Source: Paenibacillus oryzisoli
GTDB lineage: Bacteria > Bacillota > Bacilli > Paenibacillales > NBRC-103111
DNA: 64,000 nucleotides
NCBI RefSeq assembly: GCF_001653565.1
Contig: NZ_LYPB01000050.1
Location: forward strand, 372,001 to 436,000
Direction of reading: 5' to 3'
The position numbers and the translations under genes were made by a program. Numbering within the stretch: position 1 is the first letter of the stretch; the number at the start of each line of letters is the position of its first letter. This document shows positions 34,603-43,566 of this stretch, piece after piece. A model generated the notes under the pieces. It had not been told where the DNA came from, searched no databases, and saw only the letters and a program-made list of their open reading frames with translations.

Positions 34603-36852
34603 CTATTCTCTCTTGCCCATTGCTTCAACAATGGCGCCTTTCAGCTTAGCTGGATCACTCTCGAATTGATACAAAGCTTGAATGCTAATACCAGCTGCTT
34701 CTACAAAGCTCTCTACTTGTTTATATCTCGTAACAACCGCTGCGTCGGCCTCGTCGTAGAGAGGGAGCTTCGCAAACATATCAAAGATAAGATCTGTATC
34801 ATGCGCACGTTTTTCGAGCTTCTTCTCAGTTGATTTATCTGCATTAAAGACTGCTTTAGTAATTCCCCATGCGCCTGCTTTCGATGCCCGGTCACGTCCG
34901 GCTTGCTTCAAGGATCTAGCGATTGGCATAGCTGCACCAATTCCTGAAGCAACAATTTTCAGCGGAGTACCTACTTGAGCACCTACCCCAGTAAGTGTCG
35001 CGATATCGGCAGCGATCTTCGTAAGCTCAAGACCAATTTGAATAGCGCCTCGATCTGTCCGTTTCACGTTAATATTTTTCATTTCTTTCGCTAGCTCATA
35101 TTGAGCGATTTCATCGAGTTGCTGATTGGCTGCTGCTACTTTGGCCGGATCTCCGGATGCAATGTCAGCATTCAACTGCACCTTTTTCGCCGCAAGTTTC
35201 GCTTTGTCGACACCCGCATTTCGCGTGTACCAGCGTTTCTCTTTGAGAATATCGGCATTCCCTGCTTTGCCTTTGAAATCACGTTTCATCGTCGTCATTG
35301 CACTGCGATTTAAGCCAGCTTTGATCACATCAACCGTTTTGATGGCAATTTTCACACCACTTACGGCAATGCTAACACCCGGTATAACAGCAGTCAAGCT
35401 AGCCGTACTCGTCTCCATGATTTCCATGATACCTTTGGCCACTTTGATACCAGATTGCGCAGCTTGAATCGCATTACTGATGATTTCAATAACTCCTCTT
35501 GCTTTTTCACCTTTATCCAGCCCGCCATTTTCGGAGGCTTTACTATACATATCGTAAATACCCTTAACTGCCATAATCGTATTCTTGACGGCGGAGATTG
35601 CTTCCGCTACGGTACCTGTATAATCGCTGACGGAGGAAGATCCGCCGACACCATTTTCTTTCCCCGTTGATTTGGCTGCTTTATCGACTAAACCAGCCGA
35701 TCCACTGACCATTTTACCACTGGACTCGACTATGGCTGAACCCGTGCCTGCATATTGCCAACGTTTATTATGACCTGTCCGATTCGCATCGCCAGAAACA
35801 GAGAGCGTCTCTCGGATCGCACTCATGATTTGGAAAGGACCGCTCACAAGATCTGCAGTCGATGCTATTGCACCCATCGTTGCTGACTGCTGTGCTGTCC
35901 CAGCATCCCCCGTTTTATCGTAGGATTCTTTCAAATCATCGGAACGTTTGCCGAAACTGTCGGAGAAAGTTCCGCCAACGCCAGAAGTCATGTCTGCATT
36001 ATCCTTGGTATCATCTCCTGTTGGATGCATCGTAGAAGCAGACGCAACTACCGGCGGAACGACCGTTCCTGCAGTTCGCGTTAAGTTCGGCGGTGCAACC
36101 TGCGACGCTGGTGCCACGCTAGCCGCTCCAGGCGGAGCGACTGTTCCTGCAGTTCGCATTAAGGTCGGTGGTGCAACCTGCGACGCTGGTGCCACGCTAG
36201 CCGCTCCAGGCGGAGCGACTGTTCCTGCAGTTCGCATTAAGGTCGGTGGTGCAACCTGCGACGCTGGTGCCACGCTAGCCGCTCCAGGCGGAGCGACTGT
36301 TCCTGCAGTTCGCATTAAGGTCGGTGGTGCAACCTGCGACGCTGGTGCCACGCTAGCCGCTCCAGGCGGAGCGACTGTTCCTGCAGTTCGCGTTAAGGTC
36401 GGCGGTGCAACCGTCGCTGCGGGTGCCGGTGCTACAGTCGCTGTCGGCGCCACTGTCGTTGCCGGTGGTGGAGCAGCTCCGGTCGCTCTCGCTCGATGGA
36501 ACCTCACTGGAGGTGCTGGCGCTACGGTCGGCGGCGCAACCTGCGATGCTGGTGCCACTGTCGTTGGTGCTACGGTCGCTGCGGGTGCTGGGGTAGCTCC
36601 TGCTGGTCTTGCTCGATGGAACGTCACTGGGGGAGGAGCCACTGTTGCAGCTTGTCCCGTATTACGCTGAATAACCTGATTCGCATAAGCTTGTGTTGCG
36701 CGATTACCAACCGTACGCTGCATCTGCATAAAGATGTTTGTCCCTATAGGAGACATTTGTGAGGTACTCGTACTTGTTGGAGCCGATAGTGTTTGCAGCG
36801 TTTGATGCGAGGGGCTCACTGCTTTGGTCTGGCCTTGTTTTCCTTGCGGCAT
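34603..36852 (-). CDS. Large repeat-linker and hydrophobic-helix protein linked to DUF4157
   Basis: 749 residues from the ATG at 36852 (AAGGAG ten bases upstream); a TTG three codons earlier overlaps that site. Residues 35-70 carry MQRTVGNRATQAYANQVIQR, a motif related to the DUF4157 protein's IQRAIGNRAVGNML. A Pro/Ala/Thr/Val linker follows (about 70-270) with four near-identical 26-residue repeats. The C-terminal 450 residues are helical and Gly/Ala-rich with hydrophobic stretches (TASLTAVIPGVSIAVSGVKI; ALTGVGAQVGTPLKIVASG-like), and could enter membranes. No signal peptide. I suspect an effector or cargo of the neighbouring system; no toxin family is recognised. Confidence 0.7.
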   Translation of the reverse strand: MPQGKQGQTKAVSPSHQTLQTLSAPTSTSTSQMSPIGTNIFMQMQRTVGNRATQAYANQVIQRNTGQAATVAPPPVTFHRARPAGATPAPAATVAPTTVAPASQVAPPTVAPAPPVRFHRARATGAAPPPATTVAPTATVAPAPAATVAPPTLTRTAGTVAPPGAASVAPASQVAPPTLMRTAGTVAPPGAASVAPASQVAPPTLMRTAGTVAPPGAASVAPASQVAPPTLMRTAGTVAPPGAASVAPASQVAPPNLTRTAGTVVPPVVASASTMHPTGDDTKDNADMTSGVGGTFSDSFGKRSDDLKESYDKTGDAGTAQQSATMGAIASTADLVSGPFQIMSAIRETLSVSGDANRTGHNKRWQYAGTGSAIVESSGKMVSGSAGLVDKAAKSTGKENGVGGSSSVSDYTGTVAEAISAVKNTIMAVKGIYDMYSKASENGGLDKGEKARGVIEIISNAIQAAQSGIKVAKGIMEIMETSTASLTAVIPGVSIAVSGVKIAIKTVDVIKAGLNRSAMTTMKRDFKGKAGNADILKEKRWYTRNAGVDKAKLAAKKVQLNADIASGDPAKVAAANQQLDEIAQYELAKEMKNINVKRTDRGAIQIGLELTKIAADIATLTGVGAQVGTPLKIVASGIGAAMPIARSLKQAGRDRASKAGAWGITKAVFNADKSTEKKLEKRAHDTDLIFDMFAKLPLYDEADAAVVTRYKQVESFVEAAGISIQALYQFESDPAKLKGAIVEAMGKRE
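36078..36389 (-). repeat. 78-bp tandem repeats, four copies, in the 749-residue protein gene
   Basis: Units of 78 bases encode TVAPPGAASVAPASQVAPP plus TLMRTAG. Three copies are essentially identical in DNA sequence and one differs (NLTRTAG), with degenerate halves on both sides. Near identity implies recent expansion. Confidence 0.9.
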
Positions 36853-36895
36853 CTCTACCAAGCTCCTTCATGATATATATTCTTGCTTATTTGCT

Positions 36896-38056
36896 TTACT
36901 TACCGCCTCGCTGTTGCACAACATGCGTTAATTCATGACCAAGCAGTTCTTGCCCCTCGCGTGAATCTGGATTATATCGGCCTTCCCTGAAGAACACATC
37001 ATTTCCCGTAGCGAATGCTTCTGCGCCTAAAGATCTATTAATCTTTGTTGATTCTGAATCCGTATGTATATTTACGCTGCTGAAATCCGTTTTGAACGCT
37101 GATTCCATCTTCGCTTGAATGCTTGCATCCATCTTACTGCCGCCGCCTTGTTTCGCCTTAATCTGCGATTCAATACCTTCACCAGCTTCAAAACCGCCTT
37201 CGGACGACGACTTCATCTGCAGCTCCTCATCTTCCGACTCTCCGCCTTCAGATCGCTGAATCGACTCGGTCGATGGCTTCATCTGCAGCTCCTCATCTTC
37301 CGACTCTCCGCCTTCAGATCGCTGAATCGACTCGGTTGATGGCTTCATCTGCAGCTCCTCATCTTCCGACTCTCCGCCTTCAGACCGCTGAATCGACTCG
37401 GTTGATGGCTTCATCTGCAGCTCTTCGTCTTCCGACTCTCCGCCTTCTGAGCGCTGAATCGACTCGGTCGATGGCTTCATCTGCAGCTCTTCGTCTTCCG
37501 ATTCCCCGCCTTCTGAGCGCTGAATCGACTCGGTTGATGGCTTCATCTGCAGTTCCTCATCTTCCGACTCTCCGCCTTCAGACCGCTGAATCGACTCGGT
37601 TGATGGCTTCATCTGCAGCTCTTCATCCTCCGACTCGCCGCCTTCGGACCGCTGAATCGACTCGGGCGATGGCCTCATCTGCAGTTCCTCATCTTCCGAC
37701 TCGCCGCCTTCGGACCGCTGAATCGACTCGGTCGATGGCTTCATCTGCAGTTCCTCATCTTCCGATTCCCCGCCTTCTGAGCGCTGTACATCTGGTTTGG
37801 AATCGCCACCACTCTCCGCAGCAGCAATATGGTCCGCCGCTTGTTTCCCCATTTGATCCGCTTCTTGCTCATACGCATCACCAGCTGGACCCACGGTCAT
37901 TTTGGTCTGGATGTTCAACATATTGCCCACAGCACGATTACCGATTGCCCGTTGGATGTTCATTAGATCGGATGATGCAGGTGTGTTTGTTTTCGTACTT
38001 TTGTTATTTGTATGCAAAGAAGAATCTGGTTGCCGGTTAATATGGGATTTTTGCAT
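36896..38056 (-). CDS. DUF4157 (eCIS-core) domain protein with 22-residue repeats
   Basis: 386 residues; AGGAGGG precedes the ATG. A disordered N-terminus carries IQRAIGNRAVGNML. Residues about 90-285 are nine acidic repeats of QRSEGGESEDEELQMKPS type. The C-terminal 90 residues are DUF4157: VNIHTDSESTKINRSLGAEA, FATGNDVFFREGRYNP, and the metalloprotease-like GHELTHVVQQ (HExxH). DUF4157 proteins are hallmark accessory proteins of extracellular contractile injection systems, though they also occur alone. It is followed by the 749-residue protein gene 43 bases on. Confidence 0.9.
   Translation of the reverse strand: MQKSHINRQPDSSLHTNNKSTKTNTPASSDLMNIQRAIGNRAVGNMLNIQTKMTVGPAGDAYEQEADQMGKQAADHIAAAESGGDSKPDVQRSEGGESEDEELQMKPSTESIQRSEGGESEDEELQMRPSPESIQRSEGGESEDEELQMKPSTESIQRSEGGESEDEELQMKPSTESIQRSEGGESEDEELQMKPSTESIQRSEGGESEDEELQMKPSTESIQRSEGGESEDEELQMKPSTESIQRSEGGESEDEELQMKPSTESIQRSEGGESEDEELQMKSSSEGGFEAGEGIESQIKAKQGGGSKMDASIQAKMESAFKTDFSSVNIHTDSESTKINRSLGAEAFATGNDVFFREGRYNPDSREGQELLGHELTHVVQQRGGK
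37203..37790 (-). repeat. 66-bp tandem repeats, nine copies, in the DUF4157 gene
   Basis: Nine units of 66 bases encode QRSEGGESEDEELQMKPSTE (+ serine and isoleucine). Copies differ mainly at synonymous sites (AGATCGCT, AGACCGCT, TGAGCGCT variants) and one has RPSPES. The reading frame is preserved. Confidence 0.95.
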
Positions 38057-38182
38057 GGCATAACCCTCCTAGCGAACTTTTGATGAAAGCCTTCATTTAG
38101 CCCTGATTTGCACGTCTACTTGTCCGTCCTTCCGTGCAAGAAGTCTATTAATTAACTATATCACAACGCTAGGCAGCGGAGT

Positions 38183-39613
38183 TTACAATGGCATTAATTT
38201 GCGATCTATAATAAGCACTGCAATATCATCGGATTGCACGGCCCCGTCTGCGAACTGGTCCACATCTTGCACCATTTGACTAAGCAATTGCTCGGGCTTG
38301 CTTGACTGCTCCCGTACCAATACATCTTGAAGTCGGACAAAGCCATACTGATTCTGGATGTGATTCTCCGCCTCAGTAATGCCATCCGTATACAGAATAA
38401 TTCGATCTCCTAGCGCTAACGTAGCCTCGTTATCCGTATAGAACATATCGTCTATAACACCGAGCGGAAGGCCCTTTTTCCCTTTCAAAAGCTCAGTCTC
38501 ACCATTCGTCCTTACAATGTATGGCGGGCAATGACCGCCATCGCTATACAGAAGCTGACCGGTAGCTACGTTCAGTACACCGCAAAAAATTGTCGCAAAC
38601 ATGGTAGAGTCATCCTTATACAGCTCTTGATTGACAGCCGTAAGCAGCTCCCCTGGTGTCAACTCTACGGACATCTTTCCTTTGAGCAGCGTCATCGTTA
38701 CCGCCATGAAGAGAGCCGCTGGAATTCCTTTGTCAGAGACATCGCCAAGCACGAAAAACAATCGATTCTCGTCGATACGGAAATAATCGTAGAAATCTCC
38801 GCCTACTTCACGCGCTGGTCGAATCGTTGCCTGCGCCTCCGCTTGAACACGCAGAAGCATCTCACCGGTTCCATTCTCAGCATCCGCAGCACGACTCTGC
38901 AGACTTAATGTCTTACGGGGGAGAAAACCCATCTGAATATCCGTTGCGATACGCAATTCACTCTCCATGCGCTCCTTAGCTGCCGTAGTCACTTTCAACG
39001 CATGTACAGACTTCTCCAGTGCATCATACAGCATCGCGTTCTCCAGCGAGGCCGCTGTTGGCGAAGCAATCGATTCCAGCAACTGCAGATCTCGTTCCGT
39101 GAACGGTGTATCGCCTCGTTTGTTTAATACCTGTAGCACACCAATGATTTTCCCCTTGCTGACAAGTGGCACACAGAGCATGTTGCGAGTGGGATAATCG
39201 ACGCGCTTCGCAACCTTGGACGACCAGCGCTCATCTCGCGCTGCATCGTCGATCTTGACCGACTTCCCCGTCTGTGCGACCCAGCCTGCGATACCCTCAC
39301 CAATCTTGAGGCGAATTTCGCGCACCTCATCACCTTTGGCCCCCAGGGCGAGATCGAAGAAAAGTTCCCCCTTCTCCTCATCGACCAAAATAACGGACGA
39401 AGCCTCCGCGTTCATAATGCGGGAAGAGGTTTCCATGATTTTGACTAGCAAATCCTGTTTGCGAATCGTCGAGTTCACTTCTAGGCTCACATCAAAAAGC
39501 TGCATCGTCCGCTCTAGTTCTAGCTTTGCGGCTTGATGTTTTCGATTTCCACGCTGCCACTGGATGACAGCCATTAGACACAGGATAACAAGCACGACTA
39601 TGACGATCTCCAT
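38183..39613 (-). CDS. GAF-PP2C (SpoIIE/RsbU-type) serine phosphatase
   Basis: 476 residues; AAAGGAGC precedes the ATG. An N-terminal membrane helix (about 2-18), a GAF domain (about 45-195: ASSVILVDEEKGELFFDLA, GIAGWVAQTGKSV), a coiled linker, then a PP2C/SpoIIE domain (about 270-470) with complete metal motifs EVGGDFYDYF, GDVSDKGIPAALFM, YTDGITEA and SDDIAVLII. It should dephosphorylate the STAS protein encoded just upstream. The GAF domain implies control by a small molecule or redox signal. Confidence 0.93.
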   Translation of the reverse strand: MEIVIVVLVILCLMAVIQWQRGNRKHQAAKLELERTMQLFDVSLEVNSTIRKQDLLVKIMETSSRIMNAEASSVILVDEEKGELFFDLALGAKGDEVREIRLKIGEGIAGWVAQTGKSVKIDDAARDERWSSKVAKRVDYPTRNMLCVPLVSKGKIIGVLQVLNKRGDTPFTERDLQLLESIASPTAASLENAMLYDALEKSVHALKVTTAAKERMESELRIATDIQMGFLPRKTLSLQSRAADAENGTGEMLLRVQAEAQATIRPAREVGGDFYDYFRIDENRLFFVLGDVSDKGIPAALFMAVTMTLLKGKMSVELTPGELLTAVNQELYKDDSTMFATIFCGVLNVATGQLLYSDGGHCPPYIVRTNGETELLKGKKGLPLGVIDDMFYTDNEATLALGDRIILYTDGITEAENHIQNQYGFVRLQDVLVREQSSKPEQLLSQMVQDVDQFADGAVQSDDIAVLIIDRKLMPL

Positions 39614-39695
39614 CCAGCTCAGCTCCTTTATCTATCTCATGTCATTAACTACCTTCATAAGCACTATTGCAGCAAGCGCTGCTCACACATGCGAA

Positions 39696-40031
39696 TTAGT
39701 TAATGGCATTAACCGCTTCATTTTCCGTCTCGTACAGTTTGAAAATACTACTAAAACCCGACATATCAAAAACTTCCTTCACTTGCTCATTCATATGAGC
39801 TAGCGCAAGCCTGCCCTGAATGACCTTGACCATCTTAGCAGCGGACAGTAAGCTTCTTAGTCCTGCACTGCTGACATAATCCAGTCCTTGCAGATTAAAT
39901 ACAAACTTGCCATTACCTTGCTCCACCAGCTTCGCGAACGCCGATTCCAAGCTTGCTGATGTACTCCCATCCAATCTTCCTTGTAAGCTTACTATTACAA
40001 TGTCACCTTGCACCTGCTGGGTAATAATCAT
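39696..40031 (-). CDS. STAS-domain anti-sigma-factor antagonist (RsbV/SpoIIAA type)
   Basis: 111 residues. STAS fold with the phosphorylation loop DYVSSAGLRSLL (the first or second Ser is the acceptor). It overlaps the upstream HATPase gene by four bases (ATGA), so the pair is translationally coupled. Phosphorylated by the HATPase and dephosphorylated by the PP2C protein, it should set how much of the kinase is free. No sigma factor gene is adjacent, so the target may be another protein. Confidence 0.93.
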   Translation of the reverse strand: MIITQQVQGDIVIVSLQGRLDGSTSASLESAFAKLVEQGNGKFVFNLQGLDYVSSAGLRSLLSAAKMVKVIQGRLALAHMNEQVKEVFDMSGFSSIFKLYETENEAVNAIN

Positions 40032-40474
40032 GAAACACCCTCCTCTTGAATCCGATTTTTTCTCATTAGAAGCACATTCTCCTCATTCAAACGTTCGTAC
40101 CGAAGTTCGTCCATGACTTGCCGAACAAAGTGGATACCGAGGCCCCCGATCCCGCGCTCTTCAATACTCTGGTCGGTGCGAGGGCTAGCTTTGAGCAGTG
40201 GGTTAAAAGGAATTCCCTGATCACTCAGACAAAGTTCCCAACCATCTGCGGTTTGCCCAACATCAAGACGAATCGTATGCATCCCATTTTGATCAGATGG
40301 GTAGCCGTATAAAATAATGTTAGTTATGAGCTCATCGCAGACCAAATTGATTTGAAACAGAGCTTTATCATCCATGCTGAGAGGCCCTGATAAGCCTTGG
40401 ATAAAGGCTGCTAGACGCGCTAGCTCCTGTAAATCGTTGCGCAATACGATGGACTCAATACCCAAGACGATCAC
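40028..40474 (-). CDS. HATPase anti-sigma/serine kinase (RsbW type)
   Basis: 148 residues. Bergerat ATP-binding motifs: CDELITNIILYGYP (N box), LSDQGIPFNP (G1) and GIGGLGIHFV (G2). It should phosphorylate the STAS protein and bind an alternative partner. Its start is two bases after the stop of the MFS/HEAT/cNMP gene, so the four genes form one operon. Confidence 0.92.
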   Translation of the reverse strand: MIVLGIESIVLRNDLQELARLAAFIQGLSGPLSMDDKALFQINLVCDELITNIILYGYPSDQNGMHTIRLDVGQTADGWELCLSDQGIPFNPLLKASPRTDQSIEERGIGGLGIHFVRQVMDELRYERLNEENVLLMRKNRIQEEGVS

Positions 40475-40476
40475 TC

Positions 40477-43400
40477 CTACGACATTTTCAAAAGCATGTT
40501 CTCCAGCAATCGTACTCTTGCGCTTGAAGCATGAAGCATTCCGATTCCAATCTCCGGATACAACCTCACTAAGCGCGACAAGCTCTCCCCTTGCATGGTA
40601 AGAACTCGTACCTCATCAAAAATGACCTGTGCAGTAACAGATGACGGAGAGCCATCTAACGCAGTCGTTTCACCAACCGCTTGCTTAGGTCCCAGAACAC
40701 CAATGGTCGATGTATCTCCAATACCTGTCTCATTGCTTAATTCAACATGCCCCTCAATCAGGAGATACATGGCTGCGTTCGATTCTCCCCGCCGCAACAA
40801 GTAGGTTAAATCCTCGTGCACTTCTTCCGTCGCAATACCTGCAATTAACCCTAATTCATCGACGGACAAGTCCGCGAATAAGCTGACTTGCTTCAAGAAA
40901 ATCACTTTATCTAACATGGTTAAAAATTTACGTTCTTCTTTCATATGGGCACGCTCCAATGCGCTTAGTGCGTAGATGGAAATATCCTTGAGCCAGCTGT
41001 CAGACCATGTTGTTGCCTCTTGGAGCAACCCTAGCGGCTGTAAATCCTCCATGACCTCTGTCATGCGTTGTTGCTTCAATTGGTCTAATAGCGCATAGGC
41101 TAATTTACGATCTCCGAGCCCTTCCGCAAGAACCTCCAAACCGTTCTCACGAAGTTCGATGTTCTCATCTTGAATAGCTTCACGCAGCGTCATAATGATC
41201 CGCTCATCGACGAGCTTAGCCATGACTGCCCATGCTCCGTCAATGAGTGCCTCATGCAACTCGCCGCATCGTTCTTTCGCCAATTCCGCTAGACTCGTCA
41301 GACCAAGCTTCTCCAACGCAGCCGGCAATGCACGTTCTTGGGTAGATGCCTGCAAACGCTGCACACATAGCTCAACGAGCAGGGAATGCAGTCTGCCTTC
41401 ATCCAATAGCTCAGCGAGTGTAGTTACAACCGCATTCCAAATAAATGGATTCGGATGGTGACTGTACTCCAGCAAGGTAGGCAGTGCTTTATCGCCCATA
41501 TCTACAAAAGCCTGCAGAATAGCTTTACGCAACTCCTGATCCGCCATAGACACCATACCCAGCATCATGGGAATACACTCCACATGCTGGAGCTTACCGA
41601 TACAATGCGCAGCTGCCACCTTCACAGCAGGACGCTCTTCATCAAGCAAAGAAACAACCCATGCAGCGTAAGTATGCAGCTTCAAATCAGCTACCGTATG
41701 GCAGCCATAGACGGCCCATTCGCCGCCGGTATCTAGCATTTTGATAATCGCTTCATCGCAAGCCGCGAAGCTCTCTTCACTTTCTAGGGCATACAGAGCT
41801 TTGACACCTTCATGCACGACCTTCGGGTGCGTATCCAATAGCTTCACACGGATAAAGAAATGGGACTGACTTTTCAAATGCGTTGCCTTGGAAATCAACT
41901 TCACGCACTCCGCACGTACCTCAGGATCCTCATCCTCCAGGAATGAGGCCACCTGCACGAGATCCTGAATCGTGGCACCCTGCAAGTTCATTGCACGCAA
42001 TACGGCAATACGAATCCGTGAGCTCTCTTCCCCAATCATTTGGATCAAATGCGGCAAGAATGCGGAATCTTTCGCTTTTCCGATAATTTCTAGTGCAAGT
42101 TCTCGCACGTAATCATTGGGATGCTTCAGATAGGCGAGAATAGCTGATAAGGCTTTGGAGCTGCGAATGCCCCCGATAAAAGAACCCGCAATTTCGGATA
42201 AATCCCCGTGTAGGGATTGAACGCTTTTGACCAATTCACGAATGTATAAATTCCGGCCGAACCACGCTACGACGACTAGAACTCCGGCAATTCCCACGCC
42301 TATCCATGCTAGGGGCGACAATTGAAGCAGACCAAACGAGTACAGCATTGAGACCAGCGAGCCAATAAGAATACCGCCAGAAGCTGCAACCCCTTGCGCG
42401 AAATAACGATAGCCATCCCTTTTGGAGATTGGCATCATTTTGAAGAAAAGCTGATAACACGGCTCTGCAATGTAGTACAGCAAAATATAAAACACCGCAT
42501 ATGACCCCGAAACCATGACCAGTCCGAGCGACTGATTCATGAATACTGCTGTGAGTCCAAAACCGCCGAGAAAAATGACCGTGATGCCTAACAGCATATT
42601 ACTGGCACCTAACCAGTTCATTAAGCGAGTAGACACCGTTTGTATCAATAAACAGAAAGTAAATTGAATCGCTGTGATTAAGCCATAAAACGAAGTCAAA
42701 TCTCCTTCATTAGAGAACTTATATTCAGCAGCCGTAAAATATTGATACTCCATCATAAAATAAACGGCCGGCATCAATGTCATCAGGGCAACTGCACACA
42801 GCAGGAAGGGACTGCGCAGCATTTGTTTCGCATAGTAGCCCGAAGTAGGCTGCTTCTCTTCTTCTGAGGAAGAGATGGACTGAACCCTATTCAGTCTCTT
42901 ATCTTCCTTCAAGGTGAGCGGAACTAAGTATCGCAGGAGTGCTCTCCGGAAGAAAACGAAGCCGAACACCATGAGAATCGGTGCGAGTGCATACACGGCT
43001 TCCGTGCCGAGAAGTTTACCTAGCTGATGCGCCAGCAATCCTGCGGTAATCCCACCCGTCGTTGTAGCAGCAATGAAAACGGGCATCAGTCGCTTCGCCT
43101 GTTGGGTCGGACACAAGTCAAACGCTGTGCTCCATAAGAGCAAGGTTAGCTGCCTTACAACAAAGTTAGAAGAGAGAAAGAGAATCGGATAATAGTAGCG
43201 ATAGTCGATGCCGCCTAGCTTAAATGCCAGGAGCACAACACCATTCAGGAAGAGAAGTCCCATCATAATAAGATAGAGCGTCGTCATCATCTTAGCCTTC
43301 GGCAATCGGTTCGCCAATTTGGCTAAGAGCCAGCCTTCGAGCGGCATGATAGCAGCTTCAACCATATAAATATAGGGCAAGTATTGCACACCGAAGCGCT

Positions 43401-43536
43401 GATTAAAAAGTGCCATGAATGCCGTGTAATTCAAGGATTCCGCAATACCGCTAAAATAAAAAATCGGCAACATCATCCAAAGCTTACGACTGTCTTCCGT
43501 GCGCAGCCCCAACCACCCTTTTAAGGTTCCTTGCAT
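40477..43536 (-). CDS. Nucleotide-transporter-like MFS + HEAT repeats + cNMP-binding domain protein
   Basis: 1019 residues. Residues about 15-440 form 11-12 membrane segments like ATP/ADP-translocase (Npt/Tlc) proteins (GWLGLRTEDSRKLWMMLPIF; RLMPVFIAATTTGGITAGLL). Residues about 455-840 are HEAT-like helical repeats (HPNDYVRELALEIIGK; DEDPEVRAECVKLI; ERPAVKVAAAHCIGKL). Residues about 880-1010 are a cyclic-nucleotide-binding fold (MYLLIEGHVELSNE) whose phosphate cassette reads AVGETTALDGSPSSVTAQ and lacks the usual Arg, so cAMP binding is doubtful. The stop lies two bases before the HATPase start. The ribosome site is weak. Confidence 0.85.
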   Translation of the reverse strand: MQGTLKGWLGLRTEDSRKLWMMLPIFYFSGIAESLNYTAFMALFNQRFGVQYLPYIYMVEAAIMPLEGWLLAKLANRLPKAKMMTTLYLIMMGLLFLNGVVLLAFKLGGIDYRYYYPILFLSSNFVVRQLTLLLWSTAFDLCPTQQAKRLMPVFIAATTTGGITAGLLAHQLGKLLGTEAVYALAPILMVFGFVFFRRALLRYLVPLTLKEDKRLNRVQSISSSEEEKQPTSGYYAKQMLRSPFLLCAVALMTLMPAVYFMMEYQYFTAAEYKFSNEGDLTSFYGLITAIQFTFCLLIQTVSTRLMNWLGASNMLLGITVIFLGGFGLTAVFMNQSLGLVMVSGSYAVFYILLYYIAEPCYQLFFKMMPISKRDGYRYFAQGVAASGGILIGSLVSMLYSFGLLQLSPLAWIGVGIAGVLVVVAWFGRNLYIRELVKSVQSLHGDLSEIAGSFIGGIRSSKALSAILAYLKHPNDYVRELALEIIGKAKDSAFLPHLIQMIGEESSRIRIAVLRAMNLQGATIQDLVQVASFLEDEDPEVRAECVKLISKATHLKSQSHFFIRVKLLDTHPKVVHEGVKALYALESEESFAACDEAIIKMLDTGGEWAVYGCHTVADLKLHTYAAWVVSLLDEERPAVKVAAAHCIGKLQHVECIPMMLGMVSMADQELRKAILQAFVDMGDKALPTLLEYSHHPNPFIWNAVVTTLAELLDEGRLHSLLVELCVQRLQASTQERALPAALEKLGLTSLAELAKERCGELHEALIDGAWAVMAKLVDERIIMTLREAIQDENIELRENGLEVLAEGLGDRKLAYALLDQLKQQRMTEVMEDLQPLGLLQEATTWSDSWLKDISIYALSALERAHMKEERKFLTMLDKVIFLKQVSLFADLSVDELGLIAGIATEEVHEDLTYLLRRGESNAAMYLLIEGHVELSNETGIGDTSTIGVLGPKQAVGETTALDGSPSSVTAQVIFDEVRVLTMQGESLSRLVRLYPEIGIGMLHASSARVRLLENMLLKMS

Positions 43537-43566
43537 ATCATCAGGTCCAATCTATTAGTCTATCTG

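Noticed and set aside
37203-37790. CRISPR-like array
   Set aside because: The 66-bp units are contiguous without variable spacers and encode a protein repeat.
35948-38040. Long plus-strand open frames opposite the DUF4157 and 749-residue genes
   Set aside because: They mirror the in-frame tandem repeats of the minus-strand genes and have no ribosome site or plausible domain.
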